64,000 bases of DNA from Syntrophobotulus glycolicus DSM 8271 (lineage in GTDB: Bacteria; Bacillota; Desulfitobacteriia; Desulfitobacteriales; Syntrophobotulaceae): the NCBI RefSeq assembly GCF_000190635.1, contig NC_015172.1, positions 3,038,001-3,102,000 of the forward strand. The letters are read 5' to 3'. The notes beneath the pieces were generated by a model, which was given only the letters and a program-made list of their open reading frames with translations, was not told where the DNA came from and made no database searches. Positions 41,281 to 50,537 of the stretch are shown here, piece after piece. Positions within the stretch are counted from its first letter, which is position 1; each line of letters begins with the position of its first letter. The position numbers and the translations under genes are program-made.

Positions 41281-42153
41281 TTATTGATGCAGCCGGATAA
41301 TCCGTGACAGTGTCGTCTTCATGGAATTTCTCGGCACGATCTTGTCTATGAAGCCATGCTCCAGCAGGAACTCCGCTTTTTGAAAGCCTTCAGGGAGCTG
41401 CTGCCGAATCGTCTGTTCAATGACCCTCTGTCCGGCAAACCCAATCAAAGCCCCGGGTTCGGCGAGAATAAGATCTCCCAGCATCGCAAAACTGGCTGTC
41501 ACTCCTCCGGTAGTGGGATCAGTCAGTACGGAAATGTACAATCCTCCGTTTTGGCTGAACTTGGCAATAGCGGCAGAAGTTTTGGCCATCTGCATCAGGG
41601 AATAAATCCCTTCCTGCATCCTCGCTCCTCCTGATGCTGTAAATATGATTAACGGCAGTTTTTTGACACCGGCAAATTCGATTGCCCGCGTAATTTTTTC
41701 CCCTACGACAGAGCCCATACTGCCCATCAGAAATTTGCTGTCCATTACGGCGATCACCGTATTATTCCCATAAATCTTGCCATAACCGGTAATCACCGCC
41801 TCATGGATACCGGAATCATTTTGATAGGATAAAATTTTCTCTTCATAGCCCGGGAAATCGAGAGGATTCAATGTCGAAAGTCGGTCATTGATCTCGCGAA
41901 AGGTCCCGGTATCCATGATCAGCTCGATCCTGTCCGCGGCACTGAGGCGAAAATGCCGCCCGCAAACTGTACAGACTCCATTGCTTTTAAGCAGGTCCTT
42001 ATTGTAAATTGTTGCGCCACAGTCCTGACATTTGATCCATAAACCATTCGGTATTGCCGGACCCTCATTTTGCGAGGCTTTCTCATCCGGTCTTAGAGCG
42101 TTTTGCTGCAGCACGATATATTTTGGTTTTCGAAAAACTTTATTAATTTTCAA
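41281..42153 (-). CDS. accD: Acetyl-CoA carboxylase carboxyltransferase subunit beta
   Basis: 290 residues. The N-terminal zinc ribbon has [12 protein letters not shown] and VCTVCGRHF (two CxxC pairs). The carboxyltransferase core has [26 protein letters not shown] and [16 protein letters not shown]. It pairs with AccA, 21 bases downstream. The start is TTG at 42153, after TTTGAGGA. Confidence 0.96.
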   Translation of the reverse strand: MKINKVFRKPKYIVLQQNALRPDEKASQNEGPAIPNGLWIKCQDCGATIYNKDLLKSNGVCTVCGRHFRLSAADRIELIMDTGTFREINDRLSTLNPLDFPGYEEKILSYQNDSGIHEAVITGYGKIYGNNTVIAVMDSKFLMGSMGSVVGEKITRAIEFAGVKKLPLIIFTASGGARMQEGIYSLMQMAKTSAAIAKFSQNGGLYISVLTDPTTGGVTASFAMLGDLILAEPGALIGFAGQRVIEQTIRQQLPEGFQKAEFLLEHGFIDKIVPRNSMKTTLSRIIRLHQ

Positions 42154-42194
42154 TGATTATTCCTCAAACTTTCAATACTGAATCATTTCAGCAC

Positions 42195-43538
42195 TCAAAA
42201 ATTAAATTCCTGAGACAGAAAAGAAGTATCAAAGTCACCTGACGCAAACCTGTCGTGGGATAATATTTCAAAAAGAAACTCAATATTATGATCTATTCCC
42301 TCCAGCACAAATTCATCCAGAGCACGCTTCATGATGCTTAAGGCATCCTGTCGGTCTTCGCCGTGCACAATCAGTTTAGCGATCATGGAATCATAATAAG
42401 GAGGGATCACATAGCCATTGTAAATTCCGCTGTCAACGCGTACTCCCTTTCCTCCGGGCCAAAGCATGATGTTCACCTTACCCGGGGAAGGCCGGAAATT
42501 CAAATTCGGATTTTCGGCATTAATACGGCACTCAATGGCATGCCCTTTAATTTTAACATTATTTTGAATTAGTGTCAGCTTTTTACCGGCGGCAATTTTG
42601 ATTTGCTCTCTGATCAAATCTACTCCTGTGATAAGCTCTGTTACAGGGTGTTCAACCTGAATACGGGTGTTCATCTCCATAAAGTAGAATTGACCGTGGA
42701 CGTCCAGCAGAAACTCAATCGTTCCGGCATTTTTATAGCCTACGGCTTTAGCGGCGTTAACCGCCGCGTCGCCCATCCGCTTGCGCAGATCCGCAGTCAG
42801 GGCCGCAGAAGGCGCTTCTTCAATGACTTTCTGATTTCTCCGCTGAATGGAACAATCTCTTTCCCCGAGGTGGATAACATTGCCATGATGATCAGCGAGA
42901 ATCTGAAATTCGATATGCCTGGGCTTTTCAATGAACTTTTCGAGATACATCGAATCATCCCCAAAGTTAACCATCGCTTCAGTTTTGGCCGTTGCAAAAG
43001 CCTTTTGCAGATCCCCTTTTTCCCAAACGATGCGGATTCCTTTTCCTCCGCCCCCGGCTGAAGCCTTGAGCATCACCGGATATCCGATTCTATCCGCCTC
43101 CGCCTCAGCATGCTCATCATCATGCACAAGGCCTTCAGAACCAGGCACCACCGGTACTCCGGCCTTCATCATGGTCTGTCTGGCCCGGGATTTATTTCCC
43201 ATCATCTCAATCGTCTCAAGGTCCGGTCCGATGAAAGTAATCCGGCACTCCTTGCACATCCCGGCAAATTTACTGTTTTCCGCCAGGAACCCATACCCCG
43301 GATGAATGGCTTCCGCTCCGGTCAGGACCGTGGCACTGATAATATTCGTCAAACTGAGATAGCTGTCCTGTGATCTGGCCGATCCAATACAGACGGCCTG
43401 ATCGGCAAGTTCAACATGCAAAGAATTTCTGTCCGCCTCCGAATAAACGGCAACTGTTTCAATGCCCATTTCTCTGCATGCCCTGATTATTCTGACCGCG
43501 ATCTCTCCCCGGTTCGCTATGAGAATCTTTTTAAACAA
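42195..43538 (-). CDS. accC: Acetyl-CoA carboxylase biotin carboxylase subunit
   Basis: 447 residues. The ATP-grasp enzyme has [20 protein letters not shown] at the N-terminus, the glycine-rich [13 protein letters not shown] loop, [32 protein letters not shown] and [15 protein letters not shown]. It carboxylates biotin on AccB with bicarbonate and ATP. The start is TTG at 43538 after AGGTGA. It follows fabZ by 70 bases, the longest gap within the operon. Confidence 0.96.
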   Translation of the reverse strand: MFKKILIANRGEIAVRIIRACREMGIETVAVYSEADRNSLHVELADQAVCIGSARSQDSYLSLTNIISATVLTGAEAIHPGYGFLAENSKFAGMCKECRITFIGPDLETIEMMGNKSRARQTMMKAGVPVVPGSEGLVHDDEHAEAEADRIGYPVMLKASAGGGGKGIRIVWEKGDLQKAFATAKTEAMVNFGDDSMYLEKFIEKPRHIEFQILADHHGNVIHLGERDCSIQRRNQKVIEEAPSAALTADLRKRMGDAAVNAAKAVGYKNAGTIEFLLDVHGQFYFMEMNTRIQVEHPVTELITGVDLIREQIKIAAGKKLTLIQNNVKIKGHAIECRINAENPNLNFRPSPGKVNIMLWPGGKGVRVDSGIYNGYVIPPYYDSMIAKLIVHGEDRQDALSIMKRALDEFVLEGIDHNIEFLFEILSHDRFASGDFDTSFLSQEFNF

Positions 43539-43608
43539 GACTTCACCTGCTTATCCCCAAAGTATAAATACTGATCCAAATTTAGAACACTTTTTACAAT
43601 TACACGGT

Positions 43609-44034
43609 TTAGCCGATAAATACCTTTAGCTCAGCTTCCGCAGCCAGCTCACCGTTAACGGTAGCCACAGCCTTGCCGATACCTACCGGCCCCTTAAGCT
43701 TCACAAACTCTACTTCCAGTCTTATGACGTCGCCAGGGACAACTTTTCTTTTGAAACGGGCCTTGTCGATACCGGCAAAAAATGCGATTTTACCCCGGTA
43801 TTTTTCCACGCTTAAGACGGCTACCGTGCCGGCCTGCGCCAAAGCCTCAATAATCAGGACCCCCGGCATAACCGGTTCCTGAGGGAAATGTCCCTGAAAA
43901 AAGTATTCATTCATTGTGACATTTTTATAGGCAACAACTTTTTTTCCTTCTTGAAGTTCCTCTACTCTGTCAATCAGGAGAAAAGGATACCTGTGCGGAA
44001 TGATCTCCTGAATTTCCTTAATATCCAAACTCAT
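43609..44034 (-). CDS. fabZ: (3R)-hydroxyacyl-ACP dehydratase
   Basis: 141 residues from the ATG at 44034. The hot-dog fold motifs are [22 protein letters not shown] with the catalytic His, [25 protein letters not shown] with the catalytic Glu, and [17 protein letters not shown]. It removes water from 3-hydroxyacyl-ACP before the FabK step. Earlier starts at 44046 and TTG 44061 run into the accB stop and are less likely. No FabA or FabM-type isomerase gene is nearby. Confidence 0.94.
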   Translation of the reverse strand: MSLDIKEIQEIIPHRYPFLLIDRVEELQEGKKVVAYKNVTMNEYFFQGHFPQEPVMPGVLIIEALAQAGTVAVLSVEKYRGKIAFFAGIDKARFKRKVVPGDVIRLEVEFVKLKGPVGIGKAVATVNGELAAEAELKVFIG

Positions 44035-44057
44035 AGCCGGCACCATCCTCTTTATGA

Positions 44058-44519
44058 TCAAATACTTCTGGCCAAAAACAAGGGCTGACCATATTCTACC
44101 ATTTCACCGTTGGTGATCAGGATTTCAACTATTTCCAGATCCTGTTCCGCCTCGATCTCGTTCATCAGTTTCATCGCCTCAATAATACACAGAGGGTCGC
44201 CTTTTTTCACCTTACTGTTTTCTTCAACAAAAGGCTCCGCCTCAGGGGAAGCCGCGGAATAAAAAGTCCCGACAATCGGGGAACTGACGGTAATCAGATC
44301 TTCCCTGTATTTTGCCGCAGGCTGAACAGGATCGGGCTCTTCAGCCTGAACCGCAGACGCAGCTGCCGGAACGCTGACAGGAACCTCCTGTTTACCGGCA
44401 GCTGTCAATTGCTTCTCCTTTTTCAGAAGGATTCTGGAGCCGTCCAGTTCAAGTTCCAGCCAGGTTAGGCTTGATTCGTCAAGCAATTTGACCAGTTCCT
44501 TAATCTCATTTAATTCCAT
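44058..44519 (-). CDS. accB: Biotin carboxyl carrier protein of acetyl-CoA carboxylase
   Basis: 153 residues. The N-terminal helix ([27 protein letters not shown]) and an Ala/Pro/Val-rich linker lead to the biotinyl domain (about 80-153) with the biotin site [11 protein letters not shown], whose Lys is modified by BirA. It carries the carboxyl group between AccC and AccA-AccD. It starts one base after the fabF stop codon. Confidence 0.96.
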   Translation of the reverse strand: MELNEIKELVKLLDESSLTWLELELDGSRILLKKEKQLTAAGKQEVPVSVPAAASAVQAEEPDPVQPAAKYREDLITVSSPIVGTFYSAASPEAEPFVEENSKVKKGDPLCIIEAMKLMNEIEAEQDLEIVEILITNGEMVEYGQPLFLARSI

Positions 44520-45764
44520 TTACTTTCCCTCTGACCATTTTTTTAAAATGATTGTGCCATTGTGTCCGCCGAAACCAAGGGAGTTGGACAATGCGTATTC
44601 CACATTTGCTTTGCGGCCGAAATTTGGGACATAATCAAGATCACAATCTTCGTCCTTCACCTGGTACCCCACTGTCGGCGGCACAAAATCTTCCTCCAGA
44701 GCCTTGATACAGACGATTGCCTCAACCGCTCCGGCCGCACCGAGCAAATGCCCGATCATAGACTTCGTTGAACTGATCGGCACCTGATAAGCATGGTCTC
44801 CGAATATCTTCTTGATTGCTTCCGTTTCAAATTTATCGTTATAAGGTGTACTTGTTCCATGCGGATTAATATATGATATTTGTTCGGGGTTAATGCCTGC
44901 ATCCTGCAAAGCAATCTTCATTGATCTGGCGGCCCCTTCCCCCTCAGGGGCCGGGGTCGTGATATGGTAAGCGTCGGAAGTCGCCCCATAACCTACGATT
45001 TCCGCATAGATTTTGGCCTTTCTGGCCAAGGCGCTGTCCAGGCTTTCCAAAACCAGAACCCCCGCACCTTCCCCCATGACAAAACCGTCCCTTTCCTTGT
45101 CAAAAGGAATCGAAGCTCTCTGTGGGTCTTCACTTGTACTGAGTGCCGTCATGGAGGAAAATCCTCCGACAGCTAAAGCCGTAATGGGCGCTTCGGTTCC
45201 ACCGGCCAAAATATAGTCGGCATAACCATAACGGATCTTATGAAAAGCCTCCCCTATGGAATGGGTAGCGGTAGCACAGGCGGTAACCAGGCTTGTACAT
45301 ATGCCTTTGGCCTGATATCTGATGGAAATATTCCCTGCGGCCATATTGGTGATGACCATCGGGATGAAAAAGGGTGATATTTTATTTGGTCCCTTTTGAA
45401 ACATTTTATAACATTGATCCTGAATGGTGATCAGTCCGCCAATCCCTGTACCGAAAATAACGCCGAATCTTTCATGATCGATATTCTCCAGGTCAATACC
45501 GGAATTTTTCACGGCCTCATCCGCGGCGCCCAGAGCCAGCTGACAGAATCTGTCCATCCTTTTGGCCTCTTTTTTGTCCAGATAGTCTTCCGGATTGAAA
45601 TTCTTTACTTCAGCAGCCAATTTTACCTTTAGTTCGGCCGTGTCAAAGGCCGTAATCCTGTCTATTCCACATTTCCCTGACTTTACTCCGTCCCAGAAGC
45701 TCTCGCTATCGTTTCCCAGGGGTGTGATCGCTCCCATCCCCGTGATGACTACTCTTCTCTCCAC
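44520..45764 (-). CDS. fabF: 3-oxoacyl-ACP synthase II
   Basis: 414 residues, full length. The Cys-His-His triad is seen in VTACATATHSIGEA, NPHGTSTPYND and KSMIGHLLGAAGAVEA; the C-terminal SLGFGGHNGTIIL is typical. It elongates acyl-ACP with malonyl-ACP and gives temperature-sensitive elongation of unsaturated chains in other bacteria. With neither FabB nor FabM in the locus, it may contribute to unsaturated fatty acid synthesis as reported for clostridial FabF (inference). Confidence 0.96.
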   Translation of the reverse strand: MERRVVITGMGAITPLGNDSESFWDGVKSGKCGIDRITAFDTAELKVKLAAEVKNFNPEDYLDKKEAKRMDRFCQLALGAADEAVKNSGIDLENIDHERFGVIFGTGIGGLITIQDQCYKMFQKGPNKISPFFIPMVITNMAAGNISIRYQAKGICTSLVTACATATHSIGEAFHKIRYGYADYILAGGTEAPITALAVGGFSSMTALSTSEDPQRASIPFDKERDGFVMGEGAGVLVLESLDSALARKAKIYAEIVGYGATSDAYHITTPAPEGEGAARSMKIALQDAGINPEQISYINPHGTSTPYNDKFETEAIKKIFGDHAYQVPISSTKSMIGHLLGAAGAVEAIVCIKALEEDFVPPTVGYQVKDEDCDLDYVPNFGRKANVEYALSNSLGFGGHNGTIILKKWSEGK

Positions 45765-45776
45765 CTTATTTCCTCC

Positions 45777-46517
45777 TTAAAAAGCCATTCCGCCGTCTAC
45801 GCTGATTACTTGACCTGTGATGTATTCCCCGCCGGCCGACGCCAAAAAATGAACAGCATCGGCAACATTCTCCGGCGTCCCAAACTTCTTGAGCACGATG
45901 CTCTCTTTAATTGTCTCTTTAACCTTTTCTGCTAACACGGCAGTCATATCCGTATCGATGAAACCGGGCGCAACAGCGTTAACTGTAACTCCCCTGCTTC
46001 CCGCTTCTTTCGCTAAAGATTTGGTCAGTCCGATGATCCCTGCTTTGGCCGCCGCATAATTTACCTGACCGGCATTTCCGAGAAGCCCGACGACAGAAGT
46101 CATATTAATAATCCGTCCGCTTCTTTGCTTCAGCATAATCGGGACAGCAAATCGGCAGCAGTTAAAAATCCCTTTAAGATTGATCTCGATCACCTGGTCG
46201 AAATCTTCTTCACTCATTCTCATGATCAGGCCGTCTTTCGTCATTCCCGCATTATTTACAAGGACATCAACAGTCCCAAATTCCTCTTTGGCGCGGCTGA
46301 TCAATGCTTCCGCTTCCTTCCATACCCCGATGTTTGCCTGAACGGCTATCGCTTTCACGCCAAGTGCCTGAACCTCGGTCATAAGGGAATTTGCTTTTTC
46401 TCCGCTGTTTCGATAATTAATGACAATATTGGCCCCTTCTCGCGCGAGCTTTAAGGCAACGGCCTTGCCTATTCCCCTGCTTGCACCCGTAATAACCGCT
46501 GTTTTTCCATTAAGCAT
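45777..46517 (-). CDS. fabG: 3-oxoacyl-ACP reductase
   Basis: 246-residue SDR enzyme. The NADPH-binding motif is TGASRGIGKAVALKLA. The catalytic set has Asn in NNAG, Ser in NMTSVVGLLG, and YAAAKAGIIGLTK with Tyr and Lys; the C-terminus ITGQVISVDGGMAF is standard. It reduces 3-oxoacyl-ACP in each elongation cycle. It lies between fabD and fabF with short spacers. Confidence 0.96.
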   Translation of the reverse strand: MLNGKTAVITGASRGIGKAVALKLAREGANIVINYRNSGEKANSLMTEVQALGVKAIAVQANIGVWKEAEALISRAKEEFGTVDVLVNNAGMTKDGLIMRMSEEDFDQVIEINLKGIFNCCRFAVPIMLKQRSGRIINMTSVVGLLGNAGQVNYAAAKAGIIGLTKSLAKEAGSRGVTVNAVAPGFIDTDMTAVLAEKVKETIKESIVLKKFGTPENVADAVHFLASAGGEYITGQVISVDGGMAF

Positions 46518-46548
46518 TTTTTCCCTCCAGATTAATCATAGCATAAAT

Positions 46549-47490
46549 TTACTCTTTACTATTGATATGTTTTACTGTTTCCTCCAAAGAGAGACGATCC
46601 TCAACATGAAAGAGCCTCAGCTTACGGTCAACCTTTTTGACGAAGCCCCGCAGCGCACTGCCCGGTCCAACCTCCACAAAGGTATCGACGCCATCCGCAA
46701 TCATCCTTTTGATGCTGTCTTCCCAGCGCACCGGACTCATCACTTGTTTTTTCAAAAGTGGTTTAATCTCTATTATATCTCTTATATAGTCTCCTGTCAC
46801 ATTCGTCAGAACAGGCATGGTCAAAGGCTTTATTGTGATTTTCTCTAATTCCCGGGCCAATTTTTCAGCCGCGTCCTGAAGCATAGTTGTGTGAAAAGGA
46901 CCGCTGACATCAAGGGGCAAGACTCTTTTGGCCCCCAGTTCCCGCGCTTTTGCCACAGCCAGGGCCAGGGCCTCATTTTCTCCGGCAATCACTGTCTGCC
47001 CGGGGCAATTATAATTAGCTACCTGGACAATACCCGCCGTCCTGCCGGCTAAACAGGCCTCTTCAACAAGCTCATTGTCTAAGCCGAGAATAGCGGCCAT
47101 CCCTCCGGTACCCAAAGGAACCGCCTCCTGCATGAACTTTCCCCTCTGGCGGACCAGGCGCACCGTTTCTTCAAAACTCAGGGCACCTGCCGCAATCAAT
47201 GCCGAATATTCACCCAGACTGAGCCCCGCGGCGACATCGGCCTTAATGCCGCTTTCCTCTAAAACCCGCCAGGCCGCAATGCTGACGGTCAGGATAGCGG
47301 GCTGAGTATTTTCCGTTTTATCCAGCTCTTCCTTGCTTCCTTCGAAGCACAGCTTGCTTAATGAGCCATCAAGCTGCCCGTCCGCAAGATCAAAGATCTC
47401 CCTGGCCGCTGCGAAATGCTGATAAAGATCCTGTCCCATCCCGACATATTGTGCTCCCTGACCGGCAAATAAATATGCGATTTTTCCCAT
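46549..47490 (-). CDS. fabD: Malonyl-CoA:ACP transacylase
   Basis: 313 residues from the ATG at 47490, 5 bases after GGAGG. IAYLFAGQGAQYVGMG opens the fold; the nucleophile Ser lies in AAGLSLGEYSALIAAG, with the catalytic His in VSGPFHTTMLQ and Gln in the GQGAQ loop. It loads malonyl units on ACP. The start 3 bases past the fabK stop suggests coupled translation. Confidence 0.95.
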   Translation of the reverse strand: MGKIAYLFAGQGAQYVGMGQDLYQHFAAAREIFDLADGQLDGSLSKLCFEGSKEELDKTENTQPAILTVSIAAWRVLEESGIKADVAAGLSLGEYSALIAAGALSFEETVRLVRQRGKFMQEAVPLGTGGMAAILGLDNELVEEACLAGRTAGIVQVANYNCPGQTVIAGENEALALAVAKARELGAKRVLPLDVSGPFHTTMLQDAAEKLARELEKITIKPLTMPVLTNVTGDYIRDIIEIKPLLKKQVMSPVRWEDSIKRMIADGVDTFVEVGPGSALRGFVKKVDRKLRLFHVEDRLSLEETVKHINSKE

Positions 47491-47492
47491 GA

Positions 47493-48443
47493 CTACCTCC
47501 ACCTGATGCTGTTTACGGCTTCCAGCCTGGTCTGAGCCTGCTCAAACATTTCCTCGACAATCTCCCGGCAGGTCTGCTCGCTTGAAATCAGTCCGGCAAT
47601 CTGTCCGGACATCACTGATCCATTTTCCACATCGCCCTCCCGAACTGCCTTGCGCAGAGCGCCAACCCCCAGAGCCTCCAGCTCCTCCCCGGAAGCACCG
47701 GCCTTTTCTCTCTCTTCATATTTCCTGGTCAGCTTATTGCGCAAAACGCGTACGGGGTGCCCTGTTGACCTGCCGGTTACTACCGTGTCGATATCACGGG
47801 CTTTGATCACCCTGTCTTTATAATTTTGATGGATGACGCATTCCCTGGCGACCAGGAATCTTGTGCCGACCTGGACCCCAACCGCGCCCAGCATGAAAGC
47901 GGCCGCGATGCCCCTGCCGTCGCCAATGCCTCCGGCCGCGATAACGGGAATGTCTACAGCGTCAACAACCTGCGGAACCAGAGCCATGGTCGTCAGCTCA
48001 CCTACATGGCCCCCGGACTCTCCTCCTTCGGCAATTACGGCATCGGCCCCCTCTTTCTCCATTCTCCTGGCTAAAGCCACTGAAGGGATGACTGGGATAA
48101 CGGTGATCCCGTATTCTTTCCACATCTTTATGTATTTGCCGGGGCTGCCCGCACCGGTCGTCACTACTTTAACTCCTTCATCACAGACCAGTCTGGCAAC
48201 CTTTTCAGCATTTTCGCTGAGAAGCATAATATTTACGCCAAAGGGCTTTGACGTCAGCTCTTTTGTCTTTCTTATCTCTGCCTGAATATATTCTACCGGC
48301 GCATTGGCACCGGCAATAATGCCCAAGCCTCCGGCATTGGATACCGCGGAAGCCAGAGAGCTCTCCGATATCCAGGCCATTGCACCCTGGATGATCGGGT
48401 ACTTTATTCCTAAATCTTGAAAGAAACTCAATTTATTCATCAA
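47493..48443 (-). CDS. fabK: FMN-dependent enoyl-ACP reductase II
   Basis: 316-residue TIM-barrel flavoprotein of the nitronate monooxygenase fold: [34 protein letters not shown] and [32 protein letters not shown] bind FMN. FabK reduces trans-2-enoyl-ACP with NADH and is resistant to triclosan, unlike FabI. No fabI or fabL is in the cluster, so this is the likely sole enoyl reductase of the locus. It overlaps acpP by 4 bases. Confidence 0.94.
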   Translation of the reverse strand: MMNKLSFFQDLGIKYPIIQGAMAWISESSLASAVSNAGGLGIIAGANAPVEYIQAEIRKTKELTSKPFGVNIMLLSENAEKVARLVCDEGVKVVTTGAGSPGKYIKMWKEYGITVIPVIPSVALARRMEKEGADAVIAEGGESGGHVGELTTMALVPQVVDAVDIPVIAAGGIGDGRGIAAAFMLGAVGVQVGTRFLVARECVIHQNYKDRVIKARDIDTVVTGRSTGHPVRVLRNKLTRKYEEREKAGASGEELEALGVGALRKAVREGDVENGSVMSGQIAGLISSEQTCREIVEEMFEQAQTRLEAVNSIRWR

Positions 48444-48682
48444 TGACTCTCCTTCTCTTTTCTCTTCTCAAGATATTCGACCAGATCCCGGACAGTTTGG
48501 ATGTCTTCCAAATCCTCTGTCGGAATCTCAACCGAAAACCGTTCTTCGAGTTCCAAAATGATTTCAAAAATATCCAGAGAGTCCACTTTCAAGTCGTTTT
48601 TGAAAGCGGACTTCAAGGTTATTTTTTGTTCCTCAATATTCATTTTATGGGCAGTCACCTGACGGACGATCTCAAATATCAT
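48440..48682 (-). CDS. acpP: Acyl carrier protein
   Basis: 80 residues. The 4'-phosphopantetheine Ser is in [15 protein letters not shown] (the DSL motif), flanked by the expected helices; the last third is acidic then basic ([12 protein letters not shown]). The Lys-rich segment before the DSL motif ([14 protein letters not shown]) is more basic than in most ACPs. It is encoded between fabH and fabK. Confidence 0.93.
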   Translation of the reverse strand: MIFEIVRQVTAHKMNIEEQKITLKSAFKNDLKVDSLDIFEIILELEERFSVEIPTEDLEDIQTVRDLVEYLEKRKEKESH

Positions 48683-48715
48683 GACAGCCTCCCGGGTTTA
48701 TCGGATTCCTTAGTT

Positions 48716-49693
48716 TCATTTTGTCCATTCTATCAGCTGTGCTCCATAGGTTAATCCTGCGCCAAACCCCACCAAAATCAATTGATCTCCTTTGCTGAGC
48801 AATCCTCTTCCGGCTATTTCATCCAGGGCCAGAGGGATACTGGCACCTGAGGTGTTCCCACATTTGTCCAGGTTCATATAAAATTTATCCTTGCCGATAC
48901 CTAATTTTTTGGCTGTAGCCTCGACAATACGGTTATTGGCCTGATGGGGAACGATATACTTCACCTCTTCAAGCGAGCAGCCTTCCTTATTCAGGACCTG
49001 TCTGATGCACTCAACCATAATTCGGACCGCGAATTTAAACACTTCTTTTCCGTTCATGGTTAAATAGGAAGGCGTTTGTCCGCCATGGTCCGGAATAAAG
49101 GCATTTTTTACAGGAACGGCATCACATCCTAAAAAATCCCCTCCGGTACCGTCCGCGCCGGTAAAGGATGAGCGTATCCCTTTTTCGCCTCTGCCTAAAA
49201 CCGCCGCTCCCGCTCCATCCGCAAATAAAACACAGGTATTGCGGTCCTTCCAATCGATGATTTTCGACAGGACCTCGGCGCCAATCACTAAGGCATTTTC
49301 GCAAGCGCCTGTTTTGATCAGGCCGGCGGCAACATCCAGGGCATAAATAAAACCGGAACAGGCGGCGCTGATGTCAAAAGACATTGCTTTCCCGGCAGAG
49401 AGTTCTCTTTGCACGATACAGGCTGTAGAAGGAAAAAACTTATCCGGGGTAACTGTGGCCACAATGATCAGCCCAATCTCCTCAGCCTTGACTTCGGCAT
49501 CCGCCAAAGCCTTCCGTGCTGCCTTGACTGCAAGTTCAGAAGTATTTTCACCGGTTGAAATCCTTCTTTCTCTGATCCCCGTCCTCTCCCTGATCCACTG
49601 GTCACTGGTGTCCACGATCTGCGAAAGCTCGTCATTATGAACGACTCTATCCGGAATATAGCTTCCGGTTCCTCTGATTTCCACATTATGCAT
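48716..49693 (-). CDS. fabH: 3-oxoacyl-ACP synthase III
   Basis: 325 residues from the ATG at 49693, behind AAAGGA. The catalytic Cys is in ISAACSGFIYALDVA, His in IVPHQANNRI and Asn in CGNTSGASIPLAL. FabH condenses acetyl- or branched acyl-CoA with malonyl-ACP to start chains. A longer frame to 49759 overlaps the end of fabT and is rejected. It is the first biosynthetic gene after the regulator. Confidence 0.95.
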   Translation of the reverse strand: MHNVEIRGTGSYIPDRVVHNDELSQIVDTSDQWIRERTGIRERRISTGENTSELAVKAARKALADAEVKAEEIGLIIVATVTPDKFFPSTACIVQRELSAGKAMSFDISAACSGFIYALDVAAGLIKTGACENALVIGAEVLSKIIDWKDRNTCVLFADGAGAAVLGRGEKGIRSSFTGADGTGGDFLGCDAVPVKNAFIPDHGGQTPSYLTMNGKEVFKFAVRIMVECIRQVLNKEGCSLEEVKYIVPHQANNRIVEATAKKLGIGKDKFYMNLDKCGNTSGASIPLALDEIAGRGLLSKGDQLILVGFGAGLTYGAQLIEWTK

Positions 49694-49730
49694 TTTCCTG
49701 TTTCCTTTACATCGCTTATTTTCAACTGTT

Positions 49731-50174
49731 CTATTTGTATGTCTTGATGAAATGGTCATAAAGCTTTCTCAGGGAATCCAAGAGGATATTCTCCCTGTCG
49801 GGCAATCCTTTTGTTGTTTCCTTAACCATCTCCAAGTGAAATTTTTCATGAATCCGGTAAGCCAGCTTTCCTTTCTTGGTCAGCTGTATTTTGACCACCC
49901 GGCGGTCGTCTTCATCCCGCTTCCGTTCAACACAGCCCTTTTTGACCAGATTGTTGATTGCCGCAGTCAGTGTGCCTACCGTTACATTGAGATCGGCGGC
50001 CACTTCAGACATTGTTCTCGGCTTATACATTCCCATAGCTGCAATTGTATGAATCTCTGAAATAGACAAATTGCTGAAAGGGCCTTTTTTGATTTCGTAT
50101 TCTTCTACGGCAAGAATATCGTTGAATGTCTTCAGTAAAAATTCACTTAAAACCAAATTTGCAGTCTGCTCCAC
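49731..50174 (-). CDS. fabT: MarR-family fatty acid repressor
   Basis: 147 residues from a GTG at 50174, 6 bases after AAGGGTGG. The winged-helix core has LSISEIHTIAAMG, RTMSEVAADLNVTVGTLTAAINNLVKKGCVERKRDEDDRR and VVKIQLTKKGK. FabT represses the fab/acc cluster when bound to long acyl-ACP in streptococci. Its place ahead of fabH-acpP-fabK and the TTTG-N5-CAAA palindrome over its promoter support the name. Starts further upstream (50216, 50234) would lie in front of the predicted transcription start. Confidence 0.9.
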   Translation of the reverse strand: MEQTANLVLSEFLLKTFNDILAVEEYEIKKGPFSNLSISEIHTIAAMGMYKPRTMSEVAADLNVTVGTLTAAINNLVKKGCVERKRDEDDRRVVKIQLTKKGKLAYRIHEKFHLEMVKETTKGLPDRENILLDSLRKLYDHFIKTYK

Positions 50175-50205
50175 GTTAACCACCCTTTTGGAAAGCCTTA
50201 TCCAA

Positions 50206-50253
50206 ATTTTACTCATTCTTAATTTGGTTGTCAAATAGTTTAATAATCAAAGT
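50206..50253 (-). promoter_or_regulatory. fab operon promoter with two FabT-type operators
   Basis: On the minus strand TTGACA (50234-50229), 17 bp and TAAAAT (50211-50206) form a good promoter. ATTTG-N5-CAAAT (50222-50236) covers the -35, and AGTTTAATAATCAAAGT (50237-50253) lies just upstream. Both match the FabT consensus AGTTTGACTATCAAATT in its TTTG/CAAA core or near it. Confidence 0.8.
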
Positions 50254-50537
50254 ATATTGAGGGTTGCGGCGATTTCCCGCCCTGTTTCCTTTTTCTCCGA
50301 GCTTTGTGTAAATCTGATAAAATTGACCAAACTATAACTGTTATATTGGAATTTTCTTTTGATATTTTGTTGTTGCATTGTACCGGTACCATGAGTAGAA
50401 TTAAACATATTATTTTCAATTGGTCAAAGAAGACCATGTATATGATGGCACCCCAAATCAGGGGAAACCGCGGTCATCGGAGAATACCAGGACAGGAAAC
50501 GTCATATATAAGAAGGTAATCATTAAGGAGAGAAAAA
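50254..50537. other. Intergenic region between divergent fabT and KimA-like genes
   Basis: About 280 bases without a gene. On the plus strand TTGACC at about 50328 could be a -35, but no good -10 at normal spacing was found. CCCC-AAATCA-GGGG (about 50453-50466) is a short hairpin. The c-di-AMP (ydaO) riboswitch that precedes many kimA genes was looked for and not recognised. Confidence 0.5.

Noticed and set aside
50254-50537. c-di-AMP (ydaO) riboswitch before the KimA-like gene
   Set aside because: Only a short CCCC/GGGG hairpin and a few matching bases; the conserved core and length are not there.
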